64,000 nt of DNA from Mannheimia bovis (GCF_014541205.1 NZ_CP061280.1:124001-188000), one strand, 5' to 3'. Shown: positions 41,594 through 54,752, counted from the first letter of the stretch. Made by a program: numbers and translations. Notes: generated by a model not told the origin, from the sequence alone.

Positions 41594-42907
41594 ATGACAC
41601 AAAATAACTTTCGTAAAGAGCCTGTTTTTGGCGACCCCTTAGCTCATCATCAAGAAAATGAAAAGGTAGAGCCAGTTCAAGCTGATGAAAAAAATAAAAC
41701 TTACTTTTCATTGCACTCAACAAAAGCACCTAGCCACACTTTTACGCCAACATTGGAAAGAAGTGAGCCAGCGGCAGATGGACCTGTAGATGTATTTGCA
41801 AGTAAATCAAAAAAAGAATTTCAATTTACGCCAAGCACAGATAATACCGTTTCTGTAGCAAAAAATATTGAAGAGAATGTTTCTGAAGAAAGTCTTTCAA
41901 CTACAACTACCCCCACTATTGAAATGGATGAAAAAGTAGAACCTGAAGTAGTTAAGCCTGCTCAAGAAAGTTTTACTACTGAACGCATTATCCCGAATGC
42001 AGTAGCAACTGCAGTGGGAGCGACTGTAGCTGCGGCAGCAGCTGTAAAAACAAAAGATATGAAAGCCAAAATACCACCTAAAACTCGTCGTTTGTTATTA
42101 GTTGCATTGTTAGGTTTAGCATTATTAGTACTGTTTTTCCTATTAAAACCGAGTACGCCGGAAACAGTGGAAGAGTTACAATCACAACAAGGTGGTAGCT
42201 TACCAATTGAGTTCCGCCCGGTAGATGAAGCAGAAGCAAAACGTGCCGAAGAGCAAGCTCGAGCGGAACAAGAAGCAGCAGCTAAAGCACAGGAACAGGC
42301 TCAAGCTCAAGCAACTCAGCAAGCACAACAAGAGGTAGCAACAACAGCAGTAGCACCAGGTCAAACTGAACAACCTATTTCTAACCAAGTGCAAAATAAT
42401 CAGCCACAGGCAACACAAGTACCGATTGCCGAGCAACCTGCAGCCATTAAGCCGGTTCAGAATAAACCTGTAGTTGCACAGCCTGCAATCAAGCCAAAAA
42501 CAGAGGGAAGTGTTGTATTCCAGCCTGAAACTGCACCAAAACAGCAGCCTAAAGCAGAACGTGTTGCACCACAGACACAAAAAGAAGCGGCAAAAGTAGT
42601 AGCTAAACCAGCAGAAAAAGTACCTGCAAAATCAGAAGCAGCTAAAACAAATACTGCCTCAGCCTCAGTATCGACTAAAACGATGACTGTGCCAAAAGGC
42701 GTATCGTTAATGCAAGTGTTCCGTGATAACAATTTAAATATCTCAGACGTGAATGCGATGAGCAAAGTCAATAATGTAGTAAGTAATTTGAAAGTGGGTG
42801 AACGAGTAACCGTTCATTTAGATAAGAACAACCGTGTGGTTGAAATGAGCATTGGCTCAGGTGGTAAATTTACTCGTCAAGCAAACGGTAGCTATACTTT
42901 TAAATAA
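41594..42907 (+). CDS. oapA: Opacity-associated protein OapA
   Basis: The 437-aa protein has a cytoplasmic N-terminal part, one membrane segment (~residues 170-190, RRLLLVALLGLALLVLFFLL), a long Ala/Gln-rich periplasmic region with many QA and KP repeats, and a C-terminal LysM-like OapA domain (VPKGVSLMQVFRDNNLNISDVNAM...). In Haemophilus OapA affects colony opacity and adherence. oapB follows after a terminator. Confidence 0.88.
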   Translation: MTQNNFRKEPVFGDPLAHHQENEKVEPVQADEKNKTYFSLHSTKAPSHTFTPTLERSEPAADGPVDVFASKSKKEFQFTPSTDNTVSVAKNIEENVSEESLSTTTTPTIEMDEKVEPEVVKPAQESFTTERIIPNAVATAVGATVAAAAAVKTKDMKAKIPPKTRRLLLVALLGLALLVLFFLLKPSTPETVEELQSQQGGSLPIEFRPVDEAEAKRAEEQARAEQEAAAKAQEQAQAQATQQAQQEVATTAVAPGQTEQPISNQVQNNQPQATQVPIAEQPAAIKPVQNKPVVAQPAIKPKTEGSVVFQPETAPKQQPKAERVAPQTQKEAAKVVAKPAEKVPAKSEAAKTNTASASVSTKTMTVPKGVSLMQVFRDNNLNISDVNAMSKVNNVVSNLKVGERVTVHLDKNNRVVEMSIGSGGKFTRQANGSYTFK

Positions 42908-42915
42908 TCAGAGAA

Positions 42916-42951
42916 AAAGAGCAACGCTACAAGCGTTGCTCTTTGTTTTTT
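42916..42951 (+). terminator. Terminator between oapA and oapB
   Basis: AAAGAGCAACGCT and AGCGTTGCTCTTT form a 13-bp stem with a 3-nt loop and a T-run. Confidence 0.85.
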
Positions 42952-42963
42952 ACGGAGGTATAT

Positions 42964-43371
42964 ATGAACTTATTTTCCAAATCCTATAAACGTATTGTTT
43001 TGGCTGTATCAGTAGTTGCTTTGGGGGCTTGTACAACAGAAGTTATCCCACCCGTTGAGCAGCTTGAGAAAGCACAAAAAGTAGCAGAACCTGCTAAAAC
43101 GATCATTAAGCAGGTCGAGCAAGCGAAAGAATTGCATTTATACCTTTGTAAAAACAACAAAAAAGTAGAAGTTGAACGTCAAAAAATCGCTCCAAAAGAA
43201 AAAATTACTGTCCATTTTCAAGGCTCATCGTATCAGCTTTCTCCTTCAGTAACTAAAGATGGTAAAAAATACACAAATATTCGCTGGACGTGGCACGAAA
43301 TGCGTAACGGCAAAGCATTTTTATATAATACAACGAAAAAAAATCTTGCCGAAAATTGTGTAAAACAATAA
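42964..43371 (+). CDS. oapB: OapB-type lipoprotein with MliC-like fold
   Basis: The 135-aa lipoprotein has a lipobox (VVALGACTT), a helical spacer and a C-terminal domain with two cysteines (YLCKNN...LAENC). The pattern YxCx...VHFQGSSYQLSPSVTKDGKKYTN..W resembles MliC-type c-lysozyme inhibitors. Position after oapA supports oapB. ATG 42964 has TACGGAGGT upstream. Confidence 0.78.
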   Translation: MNLFSKSYKRIVLAVSVVALGACTTEVIPPVEQLEKAQKVAEPAKTIIKQVEQAKELHLYLCKNNKKVEVERQKIAPKEKITVHFQGSSYQLSPSVTKDGKKYTNIRWTWHEMRNGKAFLYNTTKKNLAENCVKQ

Positions 43372-43383
43372 CAAGAGGGAACA

Positions 43384-43454
43384 AAAAGCATCGCTTTTTG
43401 AGCGTTGGCTTTGCCAACTGCAGTGAAGCTATGAACAATCCTTACAAGGATTGT
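43384..43454 (+). repeat. Three tandem hairpins between oapB and waaF
   Basis: AAAAAGC-atc-GCTTTTT, GTTGG-cttt-GCCAAC (43404-43417) and ACAATCCT-taca-AGGATTGT (43435-43454) follow one another. None ends in a long T-run, so they are better read as mRNA structure than as terminators. Confidence 0.5.
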
Positions 43455-43480
43455 GAATAATTTTTAAGAGAATTTTGCAA

Positions 43481-44518
43481 ATGAATATTTTAGTTATCGG
43501 TCCATCTTGGGTGGGCGATATGATGATGTCTCACTCGCTATATCAACAGTTAAAGGTGCAATATCCGAATTGTCAGATCGATGTGATGGCACCAGACTGG
43601 TGTCGTCCTCTATTGGCTCGAATGCCGGAGGTTCGTAAGGCGATTTCAATGCCGATCGGTCACGGTTCATTTCGCTTATGTGATCGTTATCAGCTCGGTA
43701 AAAATCTGAGAAATCAATATGATATGGCAATAGTATTACCAAATTCATTGAAATCTGCTTTTATTCCGTTATTTGCTAAAATTGCAAGACGTCGTGGTTG
43801 GAAAGGGGAAAGCAGATATTTCTTTTTAAACGATCTTCGCTCGAATAAAAATGATTATCCGATGATGGTGCAACGTTATGTGGCGTTGGCGTTTGAGCAA
43901 GGTTCAATTCCGAATGCCGAGCAATTGTCGCTTGCTTACCCTTATTTGAAAACCGATAGTCAAGAAATTGAGCAAACCAAAGCAAAATTTGAGAAGCAAT
44001 TACATTATGCAGAAAATCGCCCGGCAATCGGTTTTTGTCCGGGGGCAGAATTTGGACCAGCAAAGCGTTGGCCTCACTACCATTATGCTGAGCTTGCTAA
44101 AATGTTGATTGAGCAAGGCTATTCAGTGCGTTTATTCGGCTCGAAAAAAGATGAAGAAGCGGGCGAACAAATCCGCTTATCTTTACCTGAAAATTCACAA
44201 CGTTATTGTTTGAATTTGGCAGGACAAACGGATTTAAACCAAGCAGTGGATTTAATTGCAGATTGCCAAGCGGTTGTGAGTAATGATTCGGGGTTAATGC
44301 ATATTGCTGCTGCCCTAAATAAACCTTTGGTTGCCCTCTACGGTCCAACCAGTCCACAATATACGCCACCATTGGCTAAAAATGCAGTAATTATCCGCTT
44401 GATTGAAGGTGGATTAATTAAAATCCGCAAAGGCGATGGGGCTGAAGGCTATCATCAAAGCTTGATTGATATTACCCCTGAAATGGTGATGGCAAAACTC
44501 AGCCAATTATTAGCTTAA
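43481..44518 (+). CDS. waaF: ADP-heptose:LPS heptosyltransferase II
   Basis: The 345-aa GT9 protein has the start MNILVIGPSWVGDMMMSH, the CPGAEFGPAKRWPHYHYA segment, and VVSNDSGLMHIAAALNKPLVALYG, typical of WaaF. It adds the second heptose to the LPS or LOS core. waaC follows. Confidence 0.92.
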   Translation: MNILVIGPSWVGDMMMSHSLYQQLKVQYPNCQIDVMAPDWCRPLLARMPEVRKAISMPIGHGSFRLCDRYQLGKNLRNQYDMAIVLPNSLKSAFIPLFAKIARRRGWKGESRYFFLNDLRSNKNDYPMMVQRYVALAFEQGSIPNAEQLSLAYPYLKTDSQEIEQTKAKFEKQLHYAENRPAIGFCPGAEFGPAKRWPHYHYAELAKMLIEQGYSVRLFGSKKDEEAGEQIRLSLPENSQRYCLNLAGQTDLNQAVDLIADCQAVVSNDSGLMHIAAALNKPLVALYGPTSPQYTPPLAKNAVIIRLIEGGLIKIRKGDGAEGYHQSLIDITPEMVMAKLSQLLA

Positions 44519-44525
44519 CCTCAAT

Positions 44526-44570
44526 ACAAGCGGTCGTTTTTGGTAAAAAATTTGCAAAAAACGACCGCTT
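44526..44570. repeat. Inverted uptake words between waaF and waaC
   Basis: ACAAGCGGTCGTTTTT and AAAAACGACCGCTT are complementary. No T-run follows, so read-through into waaC is likely. Confidence 0.55.
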
Positions 44571-44584
44571 ATGATCTTACAACT

Positions 44585-45544
44585 ATGAAAGTTCTCATTG
44601 TAAAAACTTCCTCAATGGGTGATGTCTTGCACACTTTACCCGCCTTAACCGATATGCAAAAAGCAATTCCTAATTTGAGAGTAGATTGGGTGGTGGAAGA
44701 AAATTTTGCTGAAATTCCGGCTTGGCATTCTGCTGTCAATAATATTATTCCTGTTGCTATTCGCCGTTGGCGGAAAAATTTATGCAAGCGTTCTACTTGG
44801 ATAGAGTGGCAACATTTTTTGCAAGAGCTGAAAAAGGAGCATTATGATGTTGTGATTGATGCACAAGGGCTTATCAAAAGTGCCGTGTTAGTTACACGTC
44901 AAGCAAAAGGGAAAAAATTCGGCTATGATAAAAACTCGGTACGCGAAGGGTTAAGTAGTCTATTTTATGATGAAAAATTTGATATTCCCTACCAACAGCA
45001 CGCAGTAGAACGAATTAGAAAATTGTGTGCAAAATCAATAGGTTATACATTGCTTGAAACTCAGGGGGATTACTACATTGCTCAACATTTTGCAAAAAAT
45101 CAGTTAAAAATGACCGCTTACGTTATGCTTATTCACGCAACAACTCGTGCAGATAAACATTGGAAAGAGGAATATTGGGCGGACGTTATAAAAGCCCTTG
45201 CTAAGCAAAATATTGAAGTGAGATTGACTTGGGGAAATCAAACTGAAAAAGAAAGGGCAGAGCGTTTAGCTAAGGTGGAGAATAATATAATTGTTCTGCC
45301 TAAAATGGGCTTAACAGAATTGGCAATGCAGATTGCAGGAGCTAAAGCGGTGGTATCTGTCGATACAGGTTTAAGTCATTTGACGGCAGCTTTAGATAAA
45401 CCTAATGTGATTCTATACGGAGCAACCGACCCTAAATTAATCGGGGCTTACGGTCAAAATCAATATTATTTAAAAGCCGATAAAATGGAAAATATTACAC
45501 CTTCACAAGTATTGGAAAAACTAATACCGTTGATTAACCAATAA
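44585..45544 (+). CDS. waaC: LPS heptosyltransferase I
   Basis: The 319-aa GT9 protein starts MKVLIVKTSSMGDVLHTLPAL, the WaaC signature, and has VVSVDTGLSHLTAALDKPNVILYG. It adds the first heptose to Kdo. I see no good ribosome site before ATG 44585, so translation may depend on the upstream gene or on a weak site. Confidence 0.9.
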   Translation: MKVLIVKTSSMGDVLHTLPALTDMQKAIPNLRVDWVVEENFAEIPAWHSAVNNIIPVAIRRWRKNLCKRSTWIEWQHFLQELKKEHYDVVIDAQGLIKSAVLVTRQAKGKKFGYDKNSVREGLSSLFYDEKFDIPYQQHAVERIRKLCAKSIGYTLLETQGDYYIAQHFAKNQLKMTAYVMLIHATTRADKHWKEEYWADVIKALAKQNIEVRLTWGNQTEKERAERLAKVENNIIVLPKMGLTELAMQIAGAKAVVSVDTGLSHLTAALDKPNVILYGATDPKLIGAYGQNQYYLKADKMENITPSQVLEKLIPLINQ

Positions 45545-45567
45545 TCATTGTTGCTCTTTTAGTGTAC

Positions 45568-46039
<472 letters not shown>

Positions 46040-46127
46040 TGGTTCTCCGTTGAGTAAGGCCAAACGTCTAAATTTTAATATTTAAACCATAAACTCCAGT
46101 CAATATGCCTTAAGGCAGATTAGATGA

Positions 46128-46640
<513 letters not shown>

Positions 46641-46734
46641 TCGTTTAAGCAAACTTATTAAAGGCTTCATCCAAATGTGCGGTGAAGCCTTACCCTTATT
46701 AAGAATTTCAATTTAAACCCAAAAGGTAATAATA

Positions 46735-48837
46735 ATGGCTCGTACAACTCCTATTGAGCGTTACCGCAATATCGGTATCTCTGCTCACATCGATGCAGGT
46801 AAAACAACGACCTCTGAGCGTATCCTTTTCTATACAGGTAAAAGCCACAAGTTAGGTGAAGTGCACGATGGTGCAGCAACTATGGACTGGATGGAACAAG
46901 AGCAAGAGCGTGGTATCACCATTACATCTGCTGCAACAACAGCATTCTGGTCTGGTATGTCTAAACAATTCCCTGAACACCGTATCAACGTTATTGATAC
47001 TCCGGGACACGTTGACTTTACCATCGAAGTAGAACGTTCAATGCGTGTTCTTGACGGTGCGGTAATGGTTTACTGTTCTGTAGGTGGTGTTCAACCACAG
47101 TCTGAAACAGTATGGCGTCAAGCTAACAAATATGAAGTTCCACGTATCGCATTCGTAAACAAAATGGACCGTACAGGTGCTAACTTCTTACGTGTTGTTG
47201 AGCAAATCAAAACCCGTTTAGGTGGTAACTCAGTACCTCTACAATTACCAATCGGTGCAGAAGAAAACTTCCGTGGTGTAGTTGATTTGATCAAAATGAA
47301 AGCAATCAACTGGAATGACGCTGACCAAGGTATGACTTTCACTTATGAAGACATCCCAGCAGATATGGTTGAAGCTTGTGAAGAATGGCGTAACAACCTA
47401 GTTGAAGCGGCAGCTGAAGCATCTGATGAATTAATGGATAAATTCTTCTCTGGTGAAGAATTAACTGAAGAAGAAATCAAATCAGCATTACGTCAACGCG
47501 TATTAGCAGGTGAAGTAATCCCTGTTTGCTGTGGTTCTGCATTCAAAAACAAAGGTGTTCAAGCAATGCTTGATGCGGTAATCGAATACTTACCGGCACC
47601 AACTGATATCCCTGCAATTAAAGGTATCAACGAAGATGAAACTGAAGGTGAGCGTCACGCAAGCGATGATGAGCCATTCTCTTCATTAGCGTTCAAAATT
47701 GCAACTGACCCATTCGTAGGTAACTTAACCTTCTTCCGTGTTTACTCAGGTGTTGTAAACTCAGGTGACACTGTATATAACTCAGTGAAAATGAAGCGTG
47801 AGCGTTTAGGTCGTATCGTACAGATGCACGCAAACAAACGTGACGAAATCAAAGAAGTTCGTGCGGGCGACATCGCTGCGGCTATCGGCTTAAAAGATGT
47901 TGGTACAGGTGATACATTATGTGCATTAGATGCACCAATCATTCTTGAGCGTATGGAATTCCCAGAGCCAGTAATCTCTGTAGCGGTTGAGCCAAAAACT
48001 AAAGCTGACCAAGAGAAAATGGGCTTAGCGTTAGGTCGTTTAGCACAAGAAGACCCCTCATTCCGTGTTCATACTGATGAAGAATCTGGTGAAACCATCA
48101 TCTCAGGTATGGGTGAGTTACACTTAGATATCATCGTTGACCGTATGAAACGTGAATTCAAAGTGGAAGCAAACATCGGTAAACCACAAGTATCTTACCG
48201 TGAAGCTATCCGTACTCGTGTAAACGATGTTGAAGGTAAACACGCAAAACAATCTGGTGGTCGTGGTCAATATGGTCACGTTGTGATCGACCTTTACCCA
48301 TTAGATCCGGAAGGTCCGGGTTACGAGTTCGTAAACGAAATCAAAGGTGGTGTAATCCCTGGTGAATATATCCCTGCAGTTGATAAAGGTATTCAAGAAC
48401 AACTTAAATCTGGTCCATTAGCGGGTTACCCGGTAGTAGATTTAGGTGTACGTTTACACTTCGGTTCATACCACGATGTTGACTCATCAGAATTAGCGTT
48501 TAAATTAGCAGCATCTTTAGCATTTAAAGCTGCATTCGCTAAAGCAAACCCTGTTCTTTTAGAGCCAATTATGAAAGTTGAAGTGGAAACTCCACCAGAC
48601 TACGTGGGTGATGTAATCGGTGACTTAAGCCGTCGTCGTGCAATGGTAAACGGTCAAGAAGCGAACGAGTTCGTTGTTAAAATCAATGCTGAAGTTCCAC
48701 TTTCAGAGATGTTTGGTTATGCAACAGACTTACGTTCACAAACTCAAGGTCGTGCATCATACTCAATGGAACCTTTAAAATATGCTGAAGCACCGAAAAA
48801 CGTGGCGGAAGCTATTATTGAAGCTCGTAGAAAATAA
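46735..48837 (+). CDS. fusA: Elongation factor G
   Basis: The 700-aa GTPase has the G motifs [17 protein letters not shown] and NKMDRTGA, and the EF-G C-terminal domains. It moves tRNAs and mRNA on the ribosome. Third gene of the str operon. Confidence 0.96.
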   Translation: MARTTPIERYRNIGISAHIDAGKTTTSERILFYTGKSHKLGEVHDGAATMDWMEQEQERGITITSAATTAFWSGMSKQFPEHRINVIDTPGHVDFTIEVERSMRVLDGAVMVYCSVGGVQPQSETVWRQANKYEVPRIAFVNKMDRTGANFLRVVEQIKTRLGGNSVPLQLPIGAEENFRGVVDLIKMKAINWNDADQGMTFTYEDIPADMVEACEEWRNNLVEAAAEASDELMDKFFSGEELTEEEIKSALRQRVLAGEVIPVCCGSAFKNKGVQAMLDAVIEYLPAPTDIPAIKGINEDETEGERHASDDEPFSSLAFKIATDPFVGNLTFFRVYSGVVNSGDTVYNSVKMKRERLGRIVQMHANKRDEIKEVRAGDIAAAIGLKDVGTGDTLCALDAPIILERMEFPEPVISVAVEPKTKADQEKMGLALGRLAQEDPSFRVHTDEESGETIISGMGELHLDIIVDRMKREFKVEANIGKPQVSYREAIRTRVNDVEGKHAKQSGGRGQYGHVVIDLYPLDPEGPGYEFVNEIKGGVIPGEYIPAVDKGIQEQLKSGPLAGYPVVDLGVRLHFGSYHDVDSSELAFKLAASLAFKAAFAKANPVLLEPIMKVEVETPPDYVGDVIGDLSRRRAMVNGQEANEFVVKINAEVPLSEMFGYATDLRSQTQGRASYSMEPLKYAEAPKNVAEAIIEARRK

Positions 48838-48884
48838 TTTGTTTAACCTGAGCCGGAGCAATAGGGCTGTGGCTCATTTTTTAG

Positions 48885-50081
<1,197 letters not shown>

Positions 50082-50123
50082 TTAAACGCAAGTTTATATT
50101 TGAGATAAGCGAACAAAGCGAAA

Positions 50124-50156
50124 GAGAGGTATATCGAAAGATATGCCTCTTTTTTA
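50124..50156 (+). terminator. Terminator of the str operon
   Basis: AGAGGTATATC and GATATGCCTCT form an 11-bp stem (one G-U) with a GAAA loop and T-run. Confidence 0.85.
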
Positions 50157-50380
50157 TTGCTTCAAGGGAGAATAGGATAAAGCTTAATTTGCAAAATATA
50201 GATGAAAAAAGACCGCTTGTGGTAAGGGATATTTACAAGCGGTTAAATTTTCTGATTTTTTGCAGAAACAGTTCTATTTTCTCCACCTCTCAATGACTTT
50301 CTTCTCGACAGTTCTCTTATAGATCGATACAATAGCCGTCTATTTGTATATCTTTTATATCCCTAAACTGAGGTTTAAGA
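50157..50380. other. Intergenic region between tuf and tig
   Basis: It contains the inverted uptake words ACCGCTTGT and ACAAGCGGT (about 50212-50242) and AT-rich DNA leading to the tig promoter. Nothing else was recognised. Confidence 0.4.
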
Positions 50381-51679
50381 ATGTCATTTTCAATCGAAAC
50401 ATTAGAAGGCTTACAACGCCGCGTAACAATTAACGTACCAGCTGACAAAATCGAAGCAGCATACAAAGAACAATTAAAAGGCTATGCGAAAAATGCTCGC
50501 GTAGATGGTTTCCGTAAAGGTAAAGTACCTCATTCAATCATCGAACAACGTTTCGGTATCGCAGCTCGTCAAGATGTATTATCTGATGAAATGCAACGTG
50601 CATTTTTTGAAGCTGTAATTGCGGAGAAAATCAACTTAGCAGGTCGTCCGACATTCACCCCAAACAACTATCAACCAGGTCAAGATTTCAGCTTCACTGC
50701 AACTTTTGAAGTATTCCCGGAAGTAGAATTAAAAGGTTTCGAAAACATTGAAGTAGAAAAACCGGTTGTTGAAATCGCTGATGCTGATTTAGACAAAATG
50801 GTGGATGTGTTACGTAAACAACAAGCAACTTGGACAGAAAGCCAAGAAGCAGCAAAAGCTGAATCACGTGTAACTATTGATTTCGTTGGCTCTGTAGATG
50901 GCGAAGAGTTTGAAGGCGGTAAAGCATCTGACTTCGTATTATTTATGGGTCAAGGTCGTATGATTCCAGGCTTTGAAGACGGTATTGTTGGTCGTAAAGC
51001 AGGTGAGCAATTCGACATTGATGTAACATTCCCAGAAGAATACCACGCAGAAAACTTAAAAGGTAAAGCAGCGAAATTCGCTATTACCTTGAAAAAAGTA
51101 GAAGAAATGGTATTACCTGAATTAACAGAAGAGTTTGTGAAAAAATTCGGTAATGCGAAATCAGTTGAAGAGTTACGTGCAGAAATCAAGAAAAATATGC
51201 AACGTGAACTGAAAAATGCGGTAACTTCACGTGTTAAAACACAAGTAATCAACGGCTTAATTGCACAAAACGATGTTGAAGTACCAGCTGCAGCAGTTGA
51301 AGAAGAAATCAATGTGTTACGCCAACAAGCAGTTCAACGCTTTGGTGGTAAACCAGAAATGGCAGCACAATTACCGGCTGAATTATTTGAAGCAGAAGCT
51401 AAACGCCGTGTTCAAGTAGGCTTATTACTCTCTTCAATCATCGGTTCTAACGAGTTAAAAGTAGATGAAAAACGTGTTGAAGATATGATTGCAGATATCG
51501 CATCAGCTTACGAGCAACCGGCAGAAGTTGTTGCTCACTATGCGAAAAATCGTCAATTAACGGAAAATATCCGTAATGTGGTATTAGAAGAGCAAGCGGT
51601 TGATGCAGTATTAGCGAAAGCAAAAGTAACTGAAAAAACAATGTCTTTTGACGAAGTTATGTCGCAACAAGCTCAATAA
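50381..51679 (+). CDS. tig: Trigger factor
   Basis: The 432-aa chaperone has the N-terminal ribosome-binding signature (GFRKGKVP), a central FKBP-type PPIase domain (~160-245, [22 protein letters not shown]) and the helical C-terminal chaperone domain. It folds nascent chains at the ribosome exit. clpP does not follow here. Confidence 0.95.
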   Translation: MSFSIETLEGLQRRVTINVPADKIEAAYKEQLKGYAKNARVDGFRKGKVPHSIIEQRFGIAARQDVLSDEMQRAFFEAVIAEKINLAGRPTFTPNNYQPGQDFSFTATFEVFPEVELKGFENIEVEKPVVEIADADLDKMVDVLRKQQATWTESQEAAKAESRVTIDFVGSVDGEEFEGGKASDFVLFMGQGRMIPGFEDGIVGRKAGEQFDIDVTFPEEYHAENLKGKAAKFAITLKKVEEMVLPELTEEFVKKFGNAKSVEELRAEIKKNMQRELKNAVTSRVKTQVINGLIAQNDVEVPAAAVEEEINVLRQQAVQRFGGKPEMAAQLPAELFEAEAKRRVQVGLLLSSIIGSNELKVDEKRVEDMIADIASAYEQPAEVVAHYAKNRQLTENIRNVVLEEQAVDAVLAKAKVTEKTMSFDEVMSQQAQ

Positions 51680-51687
51680 TTTCCTTA

Positions 51688-51712
51688 GGGTGGGCTTATG
51701 CTCACCTTTTAT
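51688..51712 (+). terminator. Terminator of tig
   Basis: GGTGGGC and GCTCACC pair (one G-U) with a 4-nt loop, followed by TTTTATTG. Confidence 0.65.
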
Positions 51713-51768
51713 TGCTTTTACAAGCGGTCAAAAAGCCGCTTATTTTTCAATTTTAAGGAAATTAAATT

Positions 51769-52221
51769 ATGGAACAACTTACTTTTGCCCAGCAATTACA
51801 GCAATTTTTCGCAAACCATACGATTATGGTGTTTGCGTGGATAGCTTTATTTGTTGCGGTAATTTTCAGTTTTTATAAAAACGCAACCCGTAAATATACT
51901 ATTGTGGATAATGCACAAGCTACTCAGCTTATTAATAAAGAAGAAGCAGTGGTAATTGATTTGCGTTCGGACGAAGAGTTTCGGGCAGGTCATATTATTG
52001 ATAGTATTCACGTTTTACCTTCAGAATTAAAAGCAGGCAAAACGCATCAAATTGACAAATATAAAGATCGCCCTGTAATTTTAGTCGATATTAATGGTTT
52101 TACTTCAGGCGGTGTTGCTGATGCTATTGCTAAACAAGGTTTTAGCAAGCTTTATGTATTGAAAGAAGGTATTGCAGGCTGGCGTGCAGCAAGCCTACCA
52201 ACAGTTAAGAAACATAAATAA
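51769..52221 (+). CDS. yibN: Membrane-anchored rhodanese-like protein YibN
   Basis: The 150-aa protein has one N-terminal membrane span (HTIMVFAWIALFVAVIFSF) and a rhodanese domain (VVIDLRSDEEFRAGHI). At the active-site position it has VDINGFTSGG instead of a cysteine loop, so it is probably not a sulfurtransferase, as in E. coli YibN. The yibN-secB-gpsA-cysE order is conserved, though grxC is missing. Confidence 0.87.
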   Translation: MEQLTFAQQLQQFFANHTIMVFAWIALFVAVIFSFYKNATRKYTIVDNAQATQLINKEEAVVIDLRSDEEFRAGHIIDSIHVLPSELKAGKTHQIDKYKDRPVILVDINGFTSGGVADAIAKQGFSKLYVLKEGIAGWRAASLPTVKKHK

Positions 52222-52242
52222 TCTATTTATTAAGGAAATTTT

Positions 52243-52746
52243 ATGTCAGAAGAAAATCAAGTCGCTTCAACAGAAGAAGCTGCTCAAACTCCTTTTGAGC
52301 TTCAAATTCAACGTATTTATGTGAAAGATGTTTCATTTGAAGCCCCTAATTTGCCGACTATTTTCCATCAAGAGTGGAAACCACAATTAGGTTTTGAACT
52401 TGATACTGAAACCAAAGAGATTGGCGAAGATTTATATGAAGTAACATTACATATCACAGTTCAAACCACGTTAGAAGATAGTGGTGATGTGGCATTTATT
52501 TGTGAGGTAAAACAAGCCGGCGTGTTTACCATTAAAGGCTTAGAAGGTATTCAGCTTGCTCACTGCTTAGCATCGCAATGTCCGAATGTACTTTACCCTT
52601 ATGCACGTGAGTTAATTTCAAGCCTGGTAAATCGCGGTACATTCCCTGCGTTAAATCTTTCTCCGGTAAATTTTGATGCGTTATTTATGGACTACCTCCA
52701 GCGTCAAGAACAAGAAGAAAGTGCAGAGCAGCCATTAGCTAACTAA
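52243..52746 (+). CDS. secB: Protein-export chaperone SecB
   Basis: The 167-aa acidic protein has the SecB core ([46 protein letters not shown]). It keeps precursors unfolded for SecA. Confidence 0.94.
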   Translation: MSEENQVASTEEAAQTPFELQIQRIYVKDVSFEAPNLPTIFHQEWKPQLGFELDTETKEIGEDLYEVTLHITVQTTLEDSGDVAFICEVKQAGVFTIKGLEGIQLAHCLASQCPNVLYPYARELISSLVNRGTFPALNLSPVNFDALFMDYLQRQEQEESAEQPLAN

Positions 52747-52757
52747 GCATTTCAGAG

Positions 52758-52789
52758 AAATAGGTATGCACTGCATACCTATTTTTTTA
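52758..52789 (+). terminator. Terminator of secB
   Basis: AAATAGGTATGCA and TGCATACCTATTT form a 13-bp perfect stem with a T-run. Confidence 0.8.
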
Positions 52790-52841
52790 TCTACAAGCGG
52801 TTGTTTTTAATGATTTTTTTGCAAATGATTTGAGAAGATAT

Positions 52842-53852
52842 ATGAGAGAAGTTTATTCCGCACCAATCGCCGTATTAGGAGCAGGCTCTTACGGTACGGC
52901 ACTAGCAATTGCCCTTTCTCGCAATGGTCATAAAACCTATTTATGGGGGCATAATCCGGCAAAAATGGCAGAGCTTGCTAAGGCTCGAATGAATCAAGAC
53001 TTTTTGCCGGATATTGTTTTTCCTGAGGCGTTGGAAGTGGTTTCAGATTTATCAACAGCATTGCAAAATGTTAAAGATTTGCTCATTGTTGTGCCGAGCC
53101 ACGTATTCTCTGATGTCTTAGTGCAGATTAAGCCTCTTTTATCTAAAGATCATCGTATTATGTGGGCAACTAAAGGGCTTGAGCGAGATACCGGGCGGTT
53201 ATTGCAAACAGTAACGCAAGAAATTTTGGGAGACTCTTACCCACTAGCGGTGCTTTCTGGTCCAACTTTTGCAAAAGAACTTGCTGCAGGTTTACCAACC
53301 GCTATTTCACTTGCCTCTACCGATCCTGTATTTGCTGATGAAATGCAACAACGTATTCACTGTTCAAAGGCTTTTCGTGTTTACCTCAATAATGATATTG
53401 TCGGCGTGCAACTAGGCGGAGCAATTAAAAATGTGATTGCGATTGGTGCTGGTATTTCAGATGGAATGGGCTTTGGGGCAAATGCACGCACTGCCTTAAT
53501 TACTCGTGGGCTTGCTGAAATTAGCCGTTTGGGAGTATCACTCGGGGCTGATCCAAAAACCTTCACCGGAATGGCAGGTTTAGGAGATTTAGTGCTAACT
53601 TGCACCGATAACCAATCCCGTAATCGTCGTTTTGGCTTAGCTTTGGGGCAAGGGAAATCGCCTGAAATTGCTATTCAAGAAATCGGGCAAGTCGTAGAAG
53701 GTTTTTACAATACCAAAGAAGCCTACTTGCTCGCCCAAAAACAAGGTGTTGAAATGCCGATAGTAGAGCAGATCTACCAAATGTTATTTGAGGGAAAAAA
53801 TGCTCTAGATGTAGTTAAAACATTATTAGGACGTGAGCGAAAGGGAGAATAA
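52842..53852 (+). CDS. gpsA: Glycerol-3-phosphate dehydrogenase [NAD(P)+]
   Basis: The 336-aa protein has the dinucleotide-binding [13 protein letters not shown] and the GpsA segments [17 protein letters not shown] and [10 protein letters not shown]. It makes sn-glycerol-3-phosphate for phospholipids. ATG 52842 is preceded by TGAGAAG; the frame's earlier TTG at 52830 is less likely. Confidence 0.94.
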   Translation: MREVYSAPIAVLGAGSYGTALAIALSRNGHKTYLWGHNPAKMAELAKARMNQDFLPDIVFPEALEVVSDLSTALQNVKDLLIVVPSHVFSDVLVQIKPLLSKDHRIMWATKGLERDTGRLLQTVTQEILGDSYPLAVLSGPTFAKELAAGLPTAISLASTDPVFADEMQQRIHCSKAFRVYLNNDIVGVQLGGAIKNVIAIGAGISDGMGFGANARTALITRGLAEISRLGVSLGADPKTFTGMAGLGDLVLTCTDNQSRNRRFGLALGQGKSPEIAIQEIGQVVEGFYNTKEAYLLAQKQGVEMPIVEQIYQMLFEGKNALDVVKTLLGRERKGE

Positions 53853-53853
53853 T

Positions 53854-54669
53854 ATGCAGCAAAACGAAATTGATCAGATTTGGCAATCTATTAGAGAAGA
53901 AGCAAAAGAGCTTGCCAACAGTGAACCAATGCTGGCAAGTTTTTTCCACGCAACCATCTTAAAGCATCATAATTTAGGTGATGCGTTAAGCTATATTCTA
54001 GCCAATAAGCTAGAAAATCCGATTATGCCAGCTATTGCACTAAAAGAGATTATAGAAGAAGCTTACCGTGCAGAGCCTCAAATTATTGCAAGTGCTGCCT
54101 GCGATATTAATGCGGTTCGCACACGAGACCCTGCGGTAGATAAATGGAGTACTCCACTGCTTTATCTAAAAGGTTTTCACGCACTACAAAGCTACCGAGT
54201 AACTCATTATCTATGGAATCAAGGCAGAAAGGCTCTTGCTGTTTATTTACAAAACGAAATTTCAGTTGCTTTTGATGTAGATATTCACCCAGCCGCCAAA
54301 GTAGGCTGTGGCATTATGTTTGACCACGCAACAGGCATTGTGGTGGGCGAAACTTCAGTGATTGAAAATGATGTCTCTATTCTACAAGGCGTAACACTAG
54401 GTGGAACAGGCAAAGAAAATGGCGATCGCCATCCGAAAATCCGAGAAGGGGTGATGATTGGTGCGGGGGCGAAAATTCTCGGCAATATTGAAATCGGACG
54501 CTATTCCAAAATCGGGGCAAATTCAGTGGTACTACAACCTGTTCCGGAACACGCTACCGCGGCAGGAGTACCGGCACGCATTATCGGTAAATCCTCAGAA
54601 CAAAAACCTGCATTTGATATGAACCAATACTTTGAAGATGAACAAGGATTATTTGGTGATGGGATTTAA
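53854..54669 (+). CDS. cysE: Serine O-acetyltransferase
   Basis: The 271-aa enzyme has an N-terminal helical domain and a C-terminal left-handed beta helix with hexapeptide repeats (GIMFDHATGIVVGE, VTLGGTGKENGDRHPKI). It makes O-acetylserine for cysteine synthesis. It starts one base after gpsA ends; AAGGGAGAATA inside gpsA serves as its ribosome site. Confidence 0.93.
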   Translation: MQQNEIDQIWQSIREEAKELANSEPMLASFFHATILKHHNLGDALSYILANKLENPIMPAIALKEIIEEAYRAEPQIIASAACDINAVRTRDPAVDKWSTPLLYLKGFHALQSYRVTHYLWNQGRKALAVYLQNEISVAFDVDIHPAAKVGCGIMFDHATGIVVGETSVIENDVSILQGVTLGGTGKENGDRHPKIREGVMIGAGAKILGNIEIGRYSKIGANSVVLQPVPEHATAAGVPARIIGKSSEQKPAFDMNQYFEDEQGLFGDGI

Positions 54670-54712
54670 GTTGCAAGCGGTTATTTTTTACCTATGTTTT
54701 GCAAATCTATAC

Positions 54713-54746
54713 AAAAAATGCGAAGTAACATTTCTTCGCATTTTTT
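54713..54746. terminator. Bidirectional terminator between cysE and rlmB
   Basis: AAAAAATGCGAA and TTCGCATTTTTT form a stem with A/T tracts on both sides, between convergent genes. Confidence 0.85.
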
Positions 54747-54752
54747 ATCTGC

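Noticed and set aside
46661-46691. Hairpin between rpsG and fusA as a terminator
   Set aside because: No T-run follows and the str operon is normally continuous here. At most an attenuator or processing site.
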